A stretch of DNA of 64,000 nucleotides, taken from Callipepla californica brunnescens. Lineage: Eukaryota; Chordata; Aves; Galliformes; Odontophoridae. Location of the stretch: assembly GCA_023055505.1 (NCBI GenBank), contig JALIRH010000010.1:4155501-4219500 (forward strand), given 5' to 3'. Both the position numbers and the translations under genes were made by a program. Positions 37,350 to 49,800 of the stretch are shown here, piece after piece (positions within the stretch are counted from its first letter, which is position 1; each line of letters opens with the position of its first letter). The notes beneath the pieces are model-generated. The model had not been told where the DNA came from, ran no database searches, and saw nothing but the letters and a program-made list of their open reading frames with translations.

Positions 37350-40300
37350 ACCTAATGGTTGAAACTGATCACTTGAAAGGAGCTTGGGAGATCATGTTGT
37401 TCTCTGTTCATGCTGTCTGACAAGGCTTTCCTCCTGACTGAAAAGAGAGAAATTCAATTTCTACTGAGCTGATAAACACAGCTCAACTGGGACACAATTT
37501 GCTGTTTGGATAACACAGGCTGAGAGAAAGATTGGAGTCTGGCATATGTTAAAGGAATTGTGGTCGCCTTGTACAGCTAAATTAGCAATAGATAGCATAA
37601 ACTTGAGATAGAAAAACTAAGGAAGTCAGCATTAATTGTTCCTCTGCTCTTATACTCCCTTTTTGTGTCTGTTTTGTTCCAATCAGCCTGCACTACCCTC
37701 TGGGTGTTTCTACCAGTATTTTGTTTCCCAAAAACCTCCCCCTTCTTCCCACAACTCCAGCAACTCAACTTTATAGTAAATGGACATGCTAAAAACTGGA
37801 GCAGCTCAACATACATAGACATTAGTTAAAGTGAGATGGTGAGATCCTGATCTTGAAACCAAACACCACTCACACGGACTCCCAGCTTCCTGCCACCACC
37901 AAAATTATTCACCAGATGAATGTCCGCTAGATTCTCAAATGGCAGAAAGACAGCTTATATTTTCAAAGTATGGAAGTCACTCTAAATAATGTTTTCTATA
38001 TGATGGGAGCTGAACTCGAAACCAGCAGGTTATGCCAACAGAAATGTGATTATCCCTGGCAGCCAGTTTCAGACTACAATGCAAGCACTTGAGGCTAAAG
38101 CTGGCCAAATCTCAGAGAGTATTTCCCAGAATTATTCCCTGAAAATTTTCCCCCTTCTGCTCCATTTTCAATCTGACACCAGTTACTGGGTTTAGTGTGT
38201 TTTTTCATTTCAGCATTGACCTCCACCAGGTCTTCTACGTCATTTTTTTTTCCTCCATGTGTGGCAGATAAACTCCATTTTACTTAGGGAAGGAAAAGTT
38301 CCCACTGAGAGGCCCCTGCTCCTCTCTGCTGCCTTGGGCTGGCCTCACTCACCTCGCAGCCACATCCCAGTACAAGGTATCTCAGCTGCAGACCTGTCCT
38401 CTTTGCATTTACTGTGCCTGACTCTTCAGTAAAGTGCTGCCAAAATCATTAATCAGTTGTTGTAGTTCTTAAAGCAACAGAAGGGTTTTGGTTATGCCCA
38501 CAAGTTATGAAATGTATGACAAAGGAGCTTAATAGACAAGAAAAATGTCACCATGTTCGGAGCATGAAGATGTAACATTTCTAAGCCCCTCACTGGCCAG
38601 CAATTCATTCCAGTTCTTCCTTCTGCATGCCAGTTCGTCACATGAAAACACAAGATGCTCTTCAAAGTCTGTACGTGGGCCCAGATTGTGCTGGTGCCAG
38701 GCACGAGGGAGATGCTATCAGTGCAATGACACTGATAACCAAGGTGTTGTGAGGCCATTTCCCTGTTGATTCAAAGGCAAGAAAAGCAGCACAGGGCATA
38801 CCTGTGCCTTCACTGCTGCACCCAGTCAAAAACCCACTTTTGATGCATTGCCAAGTGGCACTGAGATGAGGGCAAAGGACACAGCCTTGCAGAAAGGAAG
38901 TAGTGTGTCCCCACCAAGGGACAGGGACTTCTGCTCCTGGGCTGTTCTGTTTGTAGAAAAAATGTGACTGATGCAGCAGCAGGACTCTGTATTTCAAATA
39001 GAGGGGGTTAAGCCAAGCGACCAATTTCCTTGGGCTAATTGAGCATGCAAACTGCCTGCTCGTAAAGCCTGTATTTGGCCTAGAAGATTTATTGCTTTTA
39101 GCAATGATTAATGTCCAAGAGCAGGGAGGGCAGAACTGAGCTCCAGTTCATTAACTTTAAGTGGGATGATGTTGGAAAACCATTTCTATTTTTGGTTACT
39201 CTGTTCTAAGGCACCTGTGAGTTTAGACCTACTTCTGTAATAAAGTGCTCAGGGAGCCCCGTGAATCTTCTTCTCCCTGGCAGGTACTGAACTTGTAGGG
39301 TTTTGTCCTTATCCTGATGAGTAAGCAGTTTTAGCTGGTCATGAGAGGCTATAAAATGATAGAAGACTGTTCTCTTCTGTAGCTAAGCCTCCATCTATCT
39401 CAGACACAGAGACCAAAATGGAGGACTAACGAGTCTTTGCCATTGGGTTTCAGAAAAACACCTTTCATTTTCTGCCTTACAAGTCATCATTGGATCCATC
39501 TGTGCTACTGAACAGCCCTGTCCATCACAGAGACATGGAGGTACCCCTGCCTTCCCCTGCATCAGTTTTGTAATCAGTGCAATGCAATGCTTGTTATACT
39601 GAAATGTGCTGGACACTTTGCTGACCATCTAAAGTAACATTTGCCTACCTCCACATTCACTATTTGCAAGCAATCTCCTTCTGTCTCTTCCTTTCCTTAG
39701 GAGAACATCCATTAGTGAACGTGGCTGTGAAGCCCTGGAGCACACCCTACCCTCTTTTCTCCCCAGCAATACTCATATATTCATAGATTCATAGATACAT
39801 TAGGTTGGAAAGGACTGTACATTAACTCACACATGCACAAAACAACCTCCCTCTGTCCCTGAACTGCCAGACCACGCTGGTCCTATGGAAACTGCCAGCG
39901 AGTATGCAATGTTGAAAGGTGATTTTATTATAAATCAATCCCAGAGCTGGCTTTAGGAACTATCTTTGTGTGTTGTACTCTGCTCAGTGGCGTGTAGACC
40001 AGAGTGCTTAAAATGCACGTTTCTCTGTGTTCCCACAATAAATACTGCCTTGTGTGTGACCAGCATCAGCAGTTCTGACTGCTCCAGATTGCCACTCGTG
40101 CTCTGTGGCTCAGTCACAAGGTGCCAAACTTTCTGGATCTCTGTGTGACCCGTTAGCCTCCACAGACCCTGGGCAAACAACCTGCAAAGCCATGCACAAG
40201 GATCCACTGCCCAGTATAATCAGCCTGGCAACTGCAGAACTAATGAATTTACCCCTGAGGCTTAACTGTGAGAAAAGTAATTAATCTTGCTGGGTTTCAC

Positions 40301-41900
40301 TCATCATCAAGCAAACTTTCGCTGATGAAGAAGAAAACTGCTGAGCTCTCCAGTTCACTCCCCAAGTCAGTCTCTCCCTTTTGGACTTTGTGGGTAACTG
40401 GTACATCATTACCATCCTGATTTATCCAAATTCCCCAAGAGACCACAGTGAGAGGAATGCACAGATGCTAGTGAGGGAAGGAGTTTTTGCGGCTCAGACT
40501 CCCACTCCTGAAGAAGTTCCAGTTTTATTTAGTGTCCTGATTTTGGTCAGGATGCTGACTGAGAGGAGAAAAACAAATACCCTGGAAGGGAAAGAAGAAT
40601 GTGCAAAACAGCTGCCAGAATGTTTTGGAGCAGCTGCACACGAGATGTTCTCCCAGCCTTCGGTGTGAGTGCTGAAGCCAACTCCAGTCCACATATGGTC
40701 TTAGCCTCAGCCATGGGCAAGAGATGAAAATACCACAGAAACATAACATTGGCACAATCTCAAATGACTCCAGGCATGTGACCTACCCAAGGCATCTGTT
40801 TTAGTTTGAGATAAACTGCACTCTTGAGCTATCTGTGCTATGAGGAGCCTATGTTGACTGGCAAAGGAGCAGCCCCTGCTGCAAGATGCCCTTTGCAGCT
40901 GAGCTACACACAAAGTACTGCTGGAAGCCACAAGTGAGCATAGGGCTAGTGAAGGCCAGCAGGATGCCAGAGGATTGTCCAGACCTTAAATGAGCAGCAG
41001 GATCAGAGCCATGCAAGGAGCTGCCTGGCTATGGATGTAGCTCAGGGCCTAGCTGTAAAGCAGTCCCACCAGCAGCACTGCTGCTCCTCTGGCTGAGCAT
41101 GCAGACGGAGCTGCTGGTGGGAGTCACTATCTGTGGTCTGTTTGGACAGTGCCTTTTGGTTGCCTTTCAAGGGCTGGAGTTTATTCTTGAAGGCTTACTG
41201 CCGTGATCCTTCGGGGCTGCTGCCCCACGGTGAGCAAGGCAGGTCTGGGAAACAGGAACGTGTAGAGAACGTCCGCCCTACTGGTCAGAGGGAATGAACA
41301 ATGATGATGCAACACAAGATCAACACAGGGAGGAAAGAGGATTGGGAAAGGAGATAAAGAAATGCAGGAGTGGAAAGGAGACATCAGATCACCAAGCCTG
41401 TTCTGATCATTGTAGGCATTTTCTCATGTAAGTTTCTCAGCCTTAAAGCTCCTGCTTCACATGTCCCCTTGCAGACAGTCCAAATGGGTCAAGTGAAGCA
41501 GGAGTGGAAATGGAGATGCAGCCCAAGCCGTATTCTGGGGTTATCAGCAACACGCTGTCAGCTTAACGTGAGCTGCCATGTTAAAATCTGCCAATTGTGC
41601 CTTATTTAAACTATTTTAAAATAAGTGCAATCAACAGAAACAAACAGAAGGGCAGCCTGCAATTGTTCTCGGCATCAGCTTTTAATTTTGGATGGATCTA
41701 CACGAAACGGCCTCAATGAGCTGCCTTTGGCGCTCCTGGGAAAGCACGGCTGGGCAAGAGCCGCGGGGCGGCAGGGATGGGGGCACCTCGGGGTCCTGTT
41801 GGGATGTACTTCAAATCTTGTTCTGCAGTGCCATCTTGAGGTTCCGTGAGACGGAAGTGCCTTACGAGACCGCTTTGTGCTTTTATCTGTCTCTAGGAGT
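37350..41900. other. Non-coding stretch upstream of CREB1
   Basis: Apart from a CR1 scrap at 39778, nothing is recognised. Frames are short and unconvincing. The last few hundred bases rise in GC toward the CpG island. Confidence 0.5.
39778..39830 (-). mobile_element. CR1 LINE 3'-end fragment
   Basis: TTCATAGATTCATAGATACA is followed by TTAGGTTGGAAAGGACTGTA. These are the diverged CR1 tail repeats and the adjacent conserved block in reverse complement. Only about 50 bases are recognisable. Confidence 0.82.
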
Positions 41901-42490
41901 TGAAGTCGGTTCTCCTCGCTGTGGGACGAGGCGCGCCTTTTAGCCCCGACAACACGCTGCTGGAAGCGCAGTCGGGCAGCCCGGCCCGCCCCGAGGCAGC
42001 ACCGGCTCCTCGAAGCCGGCCTGCCCGTGCAGTGCTTCAACGAGCCGGTGTGAGCCGGGGCGGCGGATCCCGGGGCTGCCGGGTCGCAACGCCCGGCCGG
42101 CCTGCCGCTGCTGCCGGCGCTCCGCCTTCCCGGCCCGGCGCCTTACTCCTCCGTGCCCCCCCCGGCCTCGCGGCGGCGGGCTGACGTGCGGCACGAGGAG
42201 GGCTGCGGGACGGCAGGGCCGCGTGCCGCCGTGCCGTGCTCGTGGAGACGCGGGGTGTGGGGGTGCCCGCGGGCCGAGGAGGCTCCCGAGCCCCGAGGCA
42301 ACCCCGGGACACGCGCTCGGGGCCGTGAATGCGAAGCGGGGGTCCCGGCGCGCTCTGCGGGGCGGCCGCCGCCCGCAACGCCCCTCCGGCTCGGGGCCGT
42401 TCCCGTGCGCGCCCCCGATTTCCGCGCCAGCCCCGCCGCCTGCCCCGCGGGCCGCCCCGGGCGGAAGCGCCGCTCGCGCCTTCCCGCGGC

Positions 42491-42668
42491 CGCTCGGCTT
42501 TTTCCGCCACCCCTCCGGGGCGCTTCGTTCTTTTCCGCGGCCGCTCGGCTCTTTCCGCGGAGGCCGGCGGCGCGCTCGGCCGTTCCCGCCGCCCGCCGCG
42601 CGTTCGGCGGTTTCCGTGAGCGCTCGGCGGTTTCCGTGCGGGCCGCGGCGCGCTCGGCGCTTGCTCCC
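42491..42668 (+). repeat. Degenerate promoter repeat CGCTCGGCnnTTTCCG
   Basis: Seven related units start near 42491, 42521, 42542, 42573, 42600, 42621 and 42651, spaced 20-31 bases apart. Each has a CGCTCGG-like part followed in most cases by TTTCCG or TTCCCG. TTTCCG is the complement of CGGAAA, which contains the ETS-family GGAA core. The array ends just upstream of the first exon. Confidence 0.7.
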
Positions 42669-42736
42669 TGGCTGGCGCTCCTCAGTCGGCCGCTGCCTGC
42701 CTGTCGCCGGGCTGGGAGCGCCTGTGTGTGTGTGAG

Positions 42737-42829
42737 TGACGCGGCGGAGGTGTAGTTTGACGCGGTGTGTTACGTGGGGGAGAGAATAAAACTGCGGCGA
42801 GATCCCAGGCGCGAACGAAAGCAGTGACG
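42737..42829 (+). promoter_or_regulatory. CREB1: Cluster of four CRE-like sites in the leader
   Basis: TGACGCGG occurs at 42737 and at 42758, TTACGTGG at 42770-42777 and TGACGG at 42825. TGACG is the CRE half-site bound by CREB/ATF dimers, and TTACGTGG is a close variant of the full site. Mammalian CREB1 promoters are known to contain CREs that support positive autoregulation, so these sites suggest the same loop here. Occupancy is inferred. Confidence 0.6.
42785..42790 (+). terminator. CREB1: Internal AATAAA in CREB1 exon 1
   Basis: A canonical poly(A) signal lies inside the 5' leader, 55 bases before the donor. In a normal transcript it must be ignored, probably with help from U1 snRNP at the nearby donor. 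It appears to be retained in mammals. Whether it is ever used is unknown. Confidence 0.5.
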
Positions 42830-43774
42830 GAGCAGCCCGCAACCGGTAAGAGGAGGACGGCGCCCAGCGAACAGGGGCGGGGGGGAGGGAAGGAAATGGA
42901 GCCCGGCGGGGACCGGGGCAGCCGGCGGGCGGCGGGACGCGGGGGCCCGGCCTCGCACCGCCCGCGGGAGGGGCGCCCGCCTTAAAGATGGAGCCGAGCC
43001 CCGCACCGTCCCCGCCGCCGCCGCGCCGCGAACAAAGGATAATGGCGGATGGGAGCCGGCCCCGGCGGCGGCCGCTCGGCCGGGCCACTCCGGCGGCAGC
43101 CAGCGGCGGCGCTCGGCGCGGCGGGGAGGGCCCGGCCCCGCGGCGGGAGGACGAGCACGGGAGCGCGGGGCCGCTCGCCGCCGCTCCCCGGGACGCCCTC
43201 CGCCGCGCCGGGCGCTGGCGGCGCTGCCCCGCTCTCCTCCTCCGGCCGGGACGGGCCGCGGCCCCGCGCCCAGAGCCGAGAGCCGCGAGCCGCGAGCCGC
43301 CGCCGCGTCCCGCGGGGCGCCGCCGCCGGTGCAGCCCGCGCCCGGCCCGCCTGCAGGAGGCCCCGCGCCGGCACCCGACACCTCCGAGCCGAGCCGGGCA
43401 CCCCGGCGGTATTTTTAACCCGCAGCGAACCTGAGCCCGGCCGCGGCGGTCAGCCTCCGCTCGGGAGCTGCCGGTGCCAGCGCCCCGCGGCTCCGGGTGC
43501 CGCACGAGCGGCGGGATCCGACCTCTGGCCGTGCCTTAATCGCTAATGTCAACGACGGCGCTCTCCCACCCCACGCCGGCTCGTCCGCCGCCGGTGCCGC
43601 AGCTGCGGGCCGTTCCCGCCCTGTTACCTGGGATAGAGGACTCTATTCCCGCTTCCAAACCTGGATATCCGCAGCTCTGTGCGCAGCAATAAGTAAAAGT
43701 GACGTGGCAATCGGATCTTTTTAAAAATATATTTTAACCGAAGATTATTACACTTCTCAAGTATACACAAGGAG

Positions 43775-43887
43775 ATATATATATATTTTTTTATTATTAT
43801 TATTATTTTTTTTTTGCGGACCGTGGCTTTTCTTTCCAGAATCTTTTTTTTTTTTTAACTTTTTCTTTTTTACTTTTTTTTTTTTTC
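43775..43887. repeat. T-rich low-complexity tract
   Basis: An (AT)n run passes into (TTA)n and then several T runs of 10-14 bases. It marks the abrupt right border of the CpG island. Repeat lengths may be unreliable. Confidence 0.9.
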
Positions 43888-46800
43888 CCAATTCTCCCTG
43901 ACTAAGTATTACAGTGCCTTTGGAATAACACCGTTATGAAAAACATCTCGTCCTGGGGTTAGAAACAATTTTCCTGTTTCTTCAATAAATTACTAGAGAC
44001 TGAACTAGGGTCGTTAAGCAACTGCAAACCCACTGTGAGCACCAAGCACTCTCTTTTGAAATACCACATCTGTACTTGGTCCCCTACCCATCGCCAACAA
44101 GTATGTTTGGTTTTGTTTTTGTAGTAAAATGTAAGTCACAAAAACAAATTTTTGTTCAAGACAGGCATTAGTGATTCACAGAAGTGTGTGGATAGCCTGT
44201 CCTTCTGTGCAAATTGCCGTGTTCTGTCACTTCTACCACTTTCAGCGTAAATGCCAAGAGTGTTCCACATCACTTCTCACTCTCTGTAATAGAGGGTTCC
44301 TAAAGCTGTAACTGAACAATAGACAGCTGTGGGTGTCAGCGGGCAGCATAGCTGTTGGTGGTGATTAAATGATTTGTGGTGGCTGGTGTATTTCATTCAT
44401 TCTTGGTTTGATGGAATATGCACTTCGTTTTAAATACAGTAAATCCTTACGTAGTGCTTTCTGTAGCTTTAGAAACACGGTGCTTTGTTTGTCCCCCAGA
44501 CATGCTGTTTCATAAAGGTGGAGGACTCTCAGATCCATGTTTTCTGACACATACACTGTATCCTCACGAGCTCTTTGTATCCTCGCAGGTTAGGCTGGAA
44601 AGAGCAGCAGGCAGGAGGTTGTGTTTGCTATACATCACTGTCAGGTGACCCAAGATCAGGTATTTAAGCGCAGGAAAGAAGACTATAATCATTTTTAAAA
44701 TTTCTTTGATAGAGTATAAGTGTTAAAATTAGTTCTCCCAGCTTTGTGTCTGGATCTCCCTTAAGTTGGCCGCATCTGATCCTCCCCCGTGGCTTTGATA
44801 AGGTGCCTGCTGCCCGGGGTGCAGGGAATGGGGAGGGAACACGGGAGAGTGATCTGTTAATGCAGAAATTTAGAAGCATCTAATTTAGGCTGTCAAGTCA
44901 TCAGTCTGCCTGTTCCCTGGAAGCTTGTGCTGGTGTAGCTATTGCTGGTCCTGATATCAAATATAAAATACTCTGGAAAGTAGAGGTTGGGCTGTGCTCA
45001 GAGGTGAGTGCTTTTTGCCCGTGTGCAGCTGCATCCGGCTGGGCTGAGGCCCTGGTGGGGAATTTCTGTTGACACCCTTGTGCAACAAATGGGATATTCA
45101 CACTTCACCTCTATTTTAGGATCTCTTAGCAAGTGGAGATCAGTTACTCATGCCACACTTCTCCAGGCTTTGCTGCAGTGAGAAGGCCTTGCCAGCTTTC
45201 TGCTTGTAATCTAAAGCCAGTTTCATGAAAAAGACAGTAATCCTCATCGAGAAAAACAGCCCTGCTGAGTTGCGCTGGAGCTCTTGGCTTCCTTGCCTGC
45301 TTGCAGGTGGAGATTCATGGCAATGCCCTGGTTTTTCTCTAAATCAAAAATTGTGTGGCCTCATCTGCAGTCTGTGCAGTCACACCTCACGGTGATGATG
45401 AAAACCCGAACGCCTCGTGGGTAGCGATTTTCTTTGCACTTCTCCCAGCACTAAGGCACTGAGACCTATTTTATTCTTCAAAACTTGTAAGCTGCTTGGT
45501 AGTACCACTGGTAGTACTGTGGTTAAGAAGGTGTGAAGCACAACACCTTCTGGTTTTGCATGCCTCTGGAGCTGCTGTGTGAGCTGCACAGATGAAATGC
45601 CCCTGGCTCTGTTTGCTCTCGGGTTTGCCAGGTAGAACAGCATTTTCAGATAGGAATTTGCTCAAACCATTTTATTGCCATCCCTTTCTGGAACCATGGG
45701 GTCCGGAGCATCCTCAGGATTCAGTGAGTAAAGCATTTCAAGGAGGTCTGTCACTCTGCATGCTTTATAAACAGAAATACACACAGTTTTAAAAGCAGCA
45801 CAGATGATGGTAGATTGTCTCAGTGATTCTAAACCAAATTCATAGCTCAAGGATTTCTTTCACCCCGTAAGAGATATCCTGTGAGATAATAAGCATACAT
45901 GAGAATGTTTTGAGATGTGTTTTTTGCTACGAACTTGAGACCGTTGGGTGAAAAATGTAACCGTAGTTCCAAAGATGTGAGTCCTTCCAGTTGCTCTTCT
46001 GTTACTGTCACTCAGACCAGGCTGCACCGCTTTAGGTAAAGCTGCAGAAGGCCTTGCAGTGAGCTAGTTTAAAGCTCCCTATGTGCAGGAACATGAAACT
46101 AAAATGTCTGCCCTTGATGTTTTCACACTTTTTGGAGGAGAGAGTTGAAGTGATGTGTACAAATGCCTTTGATCCTGTAAGTGCTGTCCCAGTGACAGCT
46201 TGGTTGGTCAGAGAGGCTATCAGTAAAACCTTTTTCTCCCTCATTTGAAAGAACTGTAAGTCTGGGTGGTGGTTTCCTTTTCTGTCAGGCTGGGTTGTAT
46301 TTCCCCAGGCCTGTGCCCTGCCCGAGTTGCTGCAAGGCTGCACAGCGGCTGTTGCAGTGCATCAGGGAAAGGGACGGTGCTGAGAGAAGCAGGAGAGGGG
46401 CAGCCTAAGCAACAGCACTGCTAAGTGAGAAAATGCAGCCTGCACAAAGTTCTTAGATTGCTGCTGAGCTTATAACCAAGTGGGATAACCTGGATCTTGT
46501 TCTTTTTGCTGCAGTGCTCAATGGTTTCACTAAGTTTAAGTTTTTTGTATTTTTAGATGAACATGAGCAGCAGCAGCTCCCAAACTTTAATACCATGTCC
46601 ATGTACTTATTTACTTCACTTAAGCACCTCCTGTGTGTTTAACAACTGTTGTGTTCACTTCCTCAGCACTGTTCTTTGTTGTTCATGTGCTCTAACTCCT
46701 AACCTCCTGTTCCTGTTCTCTGCAGTGCCTTGCTGCAATCTTCTTAACCATCTCTCCAGCAACAGTACAACCTCCTGTCACAGTTTGGCTCCAGTATTGC

Positions 46801-49800
46801 ATGCATTTTTCTGGTAGATACTGCCCAGATCCTTCACATTCTTTACTGCTGTTCAAAAGCATTCTGGTTTTGCTTTCCCTTGCACCTTTCCTAGGGATGA
46901 ATGTGGAATCTTTTCCCATACAACTGATCTTTTATACCCCTCAGAATGATAGATGGGAAGCAGTATTTTCTTGCCTTTCCCTGGTGACTCTTTCTCTGGC
47001 AGTGTTTAGTTGGCCCTGACTCAAACTCTGCTGGTGCCTGTCCACTCCTCCAAGAGACTTGGAATATATGCAGGGTTTGTAAATTAAAGCCTTCATGTTG
47101 TGGAGAGCCTTCTCTTGAAAAAATCCCGGGGCGTTAGACAAAAGCAGGGCTTCTGCCCCTCATGAAACCTATCCAGATTTTTCTCTTCTGTGCTGATAGG
47201 AACGTTCTGGGCAATACCAAGAGAGGGAAGGTGTGGAAAAGGGCGGTGTGCAGTAACACTGCAGCACGGTACCAGCAGGAGTCTGCTGCCCTCGTTTCAT
47301 CTGAACTGACACAAGTGTTTGTGGCTCTCAACAGACAGACATCTTACTCTTTCCCTTTCTCCTGCTCCTGGTTGCGTGGTGCTTGCCCACCTCTGATGTA
47401 GGCTGTAGTGTTGGCTGTACAATTTAGTGAGCCCATTCAAATCACTAACATGGGAGAAAAGTGTTATCAGGTCATTTTTCTTCAGTGTGAGTGAGCTGAG
47501 TTGGTGATTGAGATACTGCTAGTATAAGCACTGGTGCAAATTTGCAGTGAGATTGTAGGAAGGAGGAAGACAGCTTTATCCCTTCAGCAGCAGAGCTGGA
47601 CCTTGACCTATCTCAGGGAGCTGCAGCACATCTTTGTGAGCTACGGGAAGAGCTGGGCTCTGTGTCTGGGAAAGTTGTAACACAGCAAGTGTTTCAGATG
47701 AATTAAATAAAAAGAAAGCTGAGAGAAAAGTTTCCTTCTTTTTGAAAGCCCAGTGACACCTGCATGCTTGAACTAGTTCTTCCTCATCAAAGGTGGGTTT
47801 CAGTTTTCTCCAGAAATTTGGTGGGTGTGACCTCTGGTTGTGAGGTGCCCATCAGATGGGGAGAATTATATCTGATGGCTTGTAACTAAGCCTCGTTGGA
47901 AAGGCAGAGCTCCAGAAGGGGTCTGGGCCCAACAGGTCAGTGTAAGTCCTGCCAGCCATCTGGGGGCACCTGGGCTAGAGCAAGTGCTTGGCTGCCTTTA
48001 GTTTCGCTGTTACTGTTTGTAATTGCTGCAGCATTTCCTCTGGGTTCTAAAGTAACAATTGTGGCTGAAACTACTAGCAGGAAAGTTGTAGCAAAAGGTT
48101 TTTGTGGATTGTTCAACCAGTGCACAGTATCCTGAGGTGGCAGAGAAGGAAACATGGGACCTGCTGTAGGCAGCTGCTCTCTCAGAGGTGGAACTGTCTG
48201 AAGAACATGGCACTCAGCCCAGTCCTCAGCAAGCCTACCTTGAATACTTAAAAAATAATATCTGCTTTTGGCTTCCCACTCTTAAGGAGAGTTATCAATA
48301 AAACAGCAATTTTCATGTTACAGAATGTGTGTTTTCTTCAGCACCTTTGTTATTTCCTACAGTCTTACGACACCTGTGTCCATGATCTGATCTGCTTTGC
48401 TCCCTTCCTTGTGCAGGGCAGGCTTCAGCAGGGTGAACTATGCTTCGTCTATAGGGCGTTCCTGCTCCCATGGCAGCAGCACCAGTACAACTGCTTGTGA
48501 GGTTGTGAAGTTATCAGAGAACAACTCCAGAATAAAGCTAAGTTGTATTTTCTGCTCAGTATGTAGTTCAGATTGGTCCCCAGTTCCATTTACTGCACAA
48601 TTTCACAGGCAGCATAAGAGCAGAAATAAATAGGAACAAGGAGGAGAGCGGAGCTGGAGCAGTGCTGCCAGCTAAGAAAAACTGCAGAAAGCAAAACTGA
48701 GGTTTTATTTTGTATACTTATGCACTTGTGTACTAAAGCAAGGTATGGATTCTGTTTCTTTCTGTGGCCCTTTCTGGGTGCTGGCTTCTGCTGCTTATTC
48801 AGGTCCATCGTTCTCAAGACAGAGTTACCAGCAGGTCACATCTCTGTTCCATCCAGAGAGTTGTGTTTCTCACTGCTAAGACAGATCTTAAATCCACGCA
48901 AATATTTGAGGACCAAGATAAACTATTCTTGGTTATGGAGATGATACTTACATAGAGCAGATCTGCCTGGCAGGCATATGAAAGATCTTTCTTATTTTAG
49001 TTTTCCTGTAGTGTCCTTGCAAATATAAAAAAATGCTTGAAAAATAGGATAGAACCCACGCAGTTGATGAACTTATTATAGAATTTGTTCATGGGTTAGT
49101 TTCAGTTGGTGTTTAGGGAGAGTGGGTCACAGATTTAATTTTGGTACACTAGTCAAGATGAGATGTCTTCTGTTGCTTCAAGAGCAGTGCCAACTAACTA
49201 AAGCAACAACAATTTCAGTGTAACTCAGGCAGGGCAATTTCAGGATTTAAAGTATTTCCAAGTCTGAGTTGCGGCATAAGCCCCAAGCCTTTCAGTTGTA
49301 ATGTTGCAATACATTCTGTGAATTGGAAGCACTCAGAAGTTGGAAGAGTACAAGGTTTGTAGGGAAGAGCTGCATTCCTGGGTATTTTCTACTGTAACAC
49401 TCCAACTATAGTAAATTCAGGTTTTCACTGCAGAGCAGCATCAGAGCAAAAGTTAGTCTTTGCTGTCCTTTAAGAAAGAAACAAAGCTATTACAACAAAT
49501 TCCACATTGCTTCCGCAGATGCAGGTTGTTTTTATGTTGTTTCAGATGTTTGGTTTTATATCTGGTAACTATCAGCTGTGTATAAATCATTCAATCTTGC
49601 TTTCAGATGACCAGTTCTAATTATATTCTATTAATAAAACACTGAAAACATTGGTCTGAAACATCAGTATTGTTGTGTTTTCTTTCTGAACTCATTAAAA
49701 GTGGTGGTGTTTTCTAAACAAGACTTCCTAGTGTTTACCATGTTATGGGAACTTTGTGTTGTCCTGTGGGATTAACTCTACACTTACTACATATGTTACA

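Larger units (their letters stand above)
42683..42845 (+). other. CREB1: CREB1 exon 1, non-coding 5' leader
   Basis: The stretch from about 42731 to the donor matches, as I recall it, the 5' untranslated leader of mammalian CREB1 almost base for base, including GTGAGTGACGCGGCGGAGGT, the AATAAA-containing part and GCGAACGAAAGCAGTGACGG. The donor is CCG|GTAAGAGG with the last exon base at 42845. Joining to exon 2 gives CCG|GTAACTAAATG, as in mammalian mRNAs. No ATG occurs in this exon, so the leader has no upstream start codon. The 5' boundary is approximate because TATA-less promoters usually start at several sites; I placed it where similarity to the mammalian leader appears to begin. Confidence 0.9.
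41905..43700. promoter_or_regulatory. CREB1: CREB1 CpG island and promoter
   Basis: About 1.8 kb of very high GC and CpG density surrounds the first exon of CREB1. No TATA box is seen at the expected place, in keeping with the known TATA-less, GC-box type promoters of CREB1 in mammals. GC boxes (GGGGCGG type) are numerous. Very long open frames run through the island on both strands (up to 521 codons on the minus strand). They are an expected result of stop-poor GC-rich DNA, with arginine, proline, alanine and glycine-rich translations, and are not genes. Confidence 0.9.

Noticed and set aside
41940..43505. 521-codon open frame on the minus strand over the CREB1 CpG island, with other long frames on both strands
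   Set aside because: The translation is almost only Arg, Gly, Pro, Ala and Ser, as expected when stop codons are scarce in CpG-rich DNA. It overlaps the known CREB1 first exon and shows no domain.
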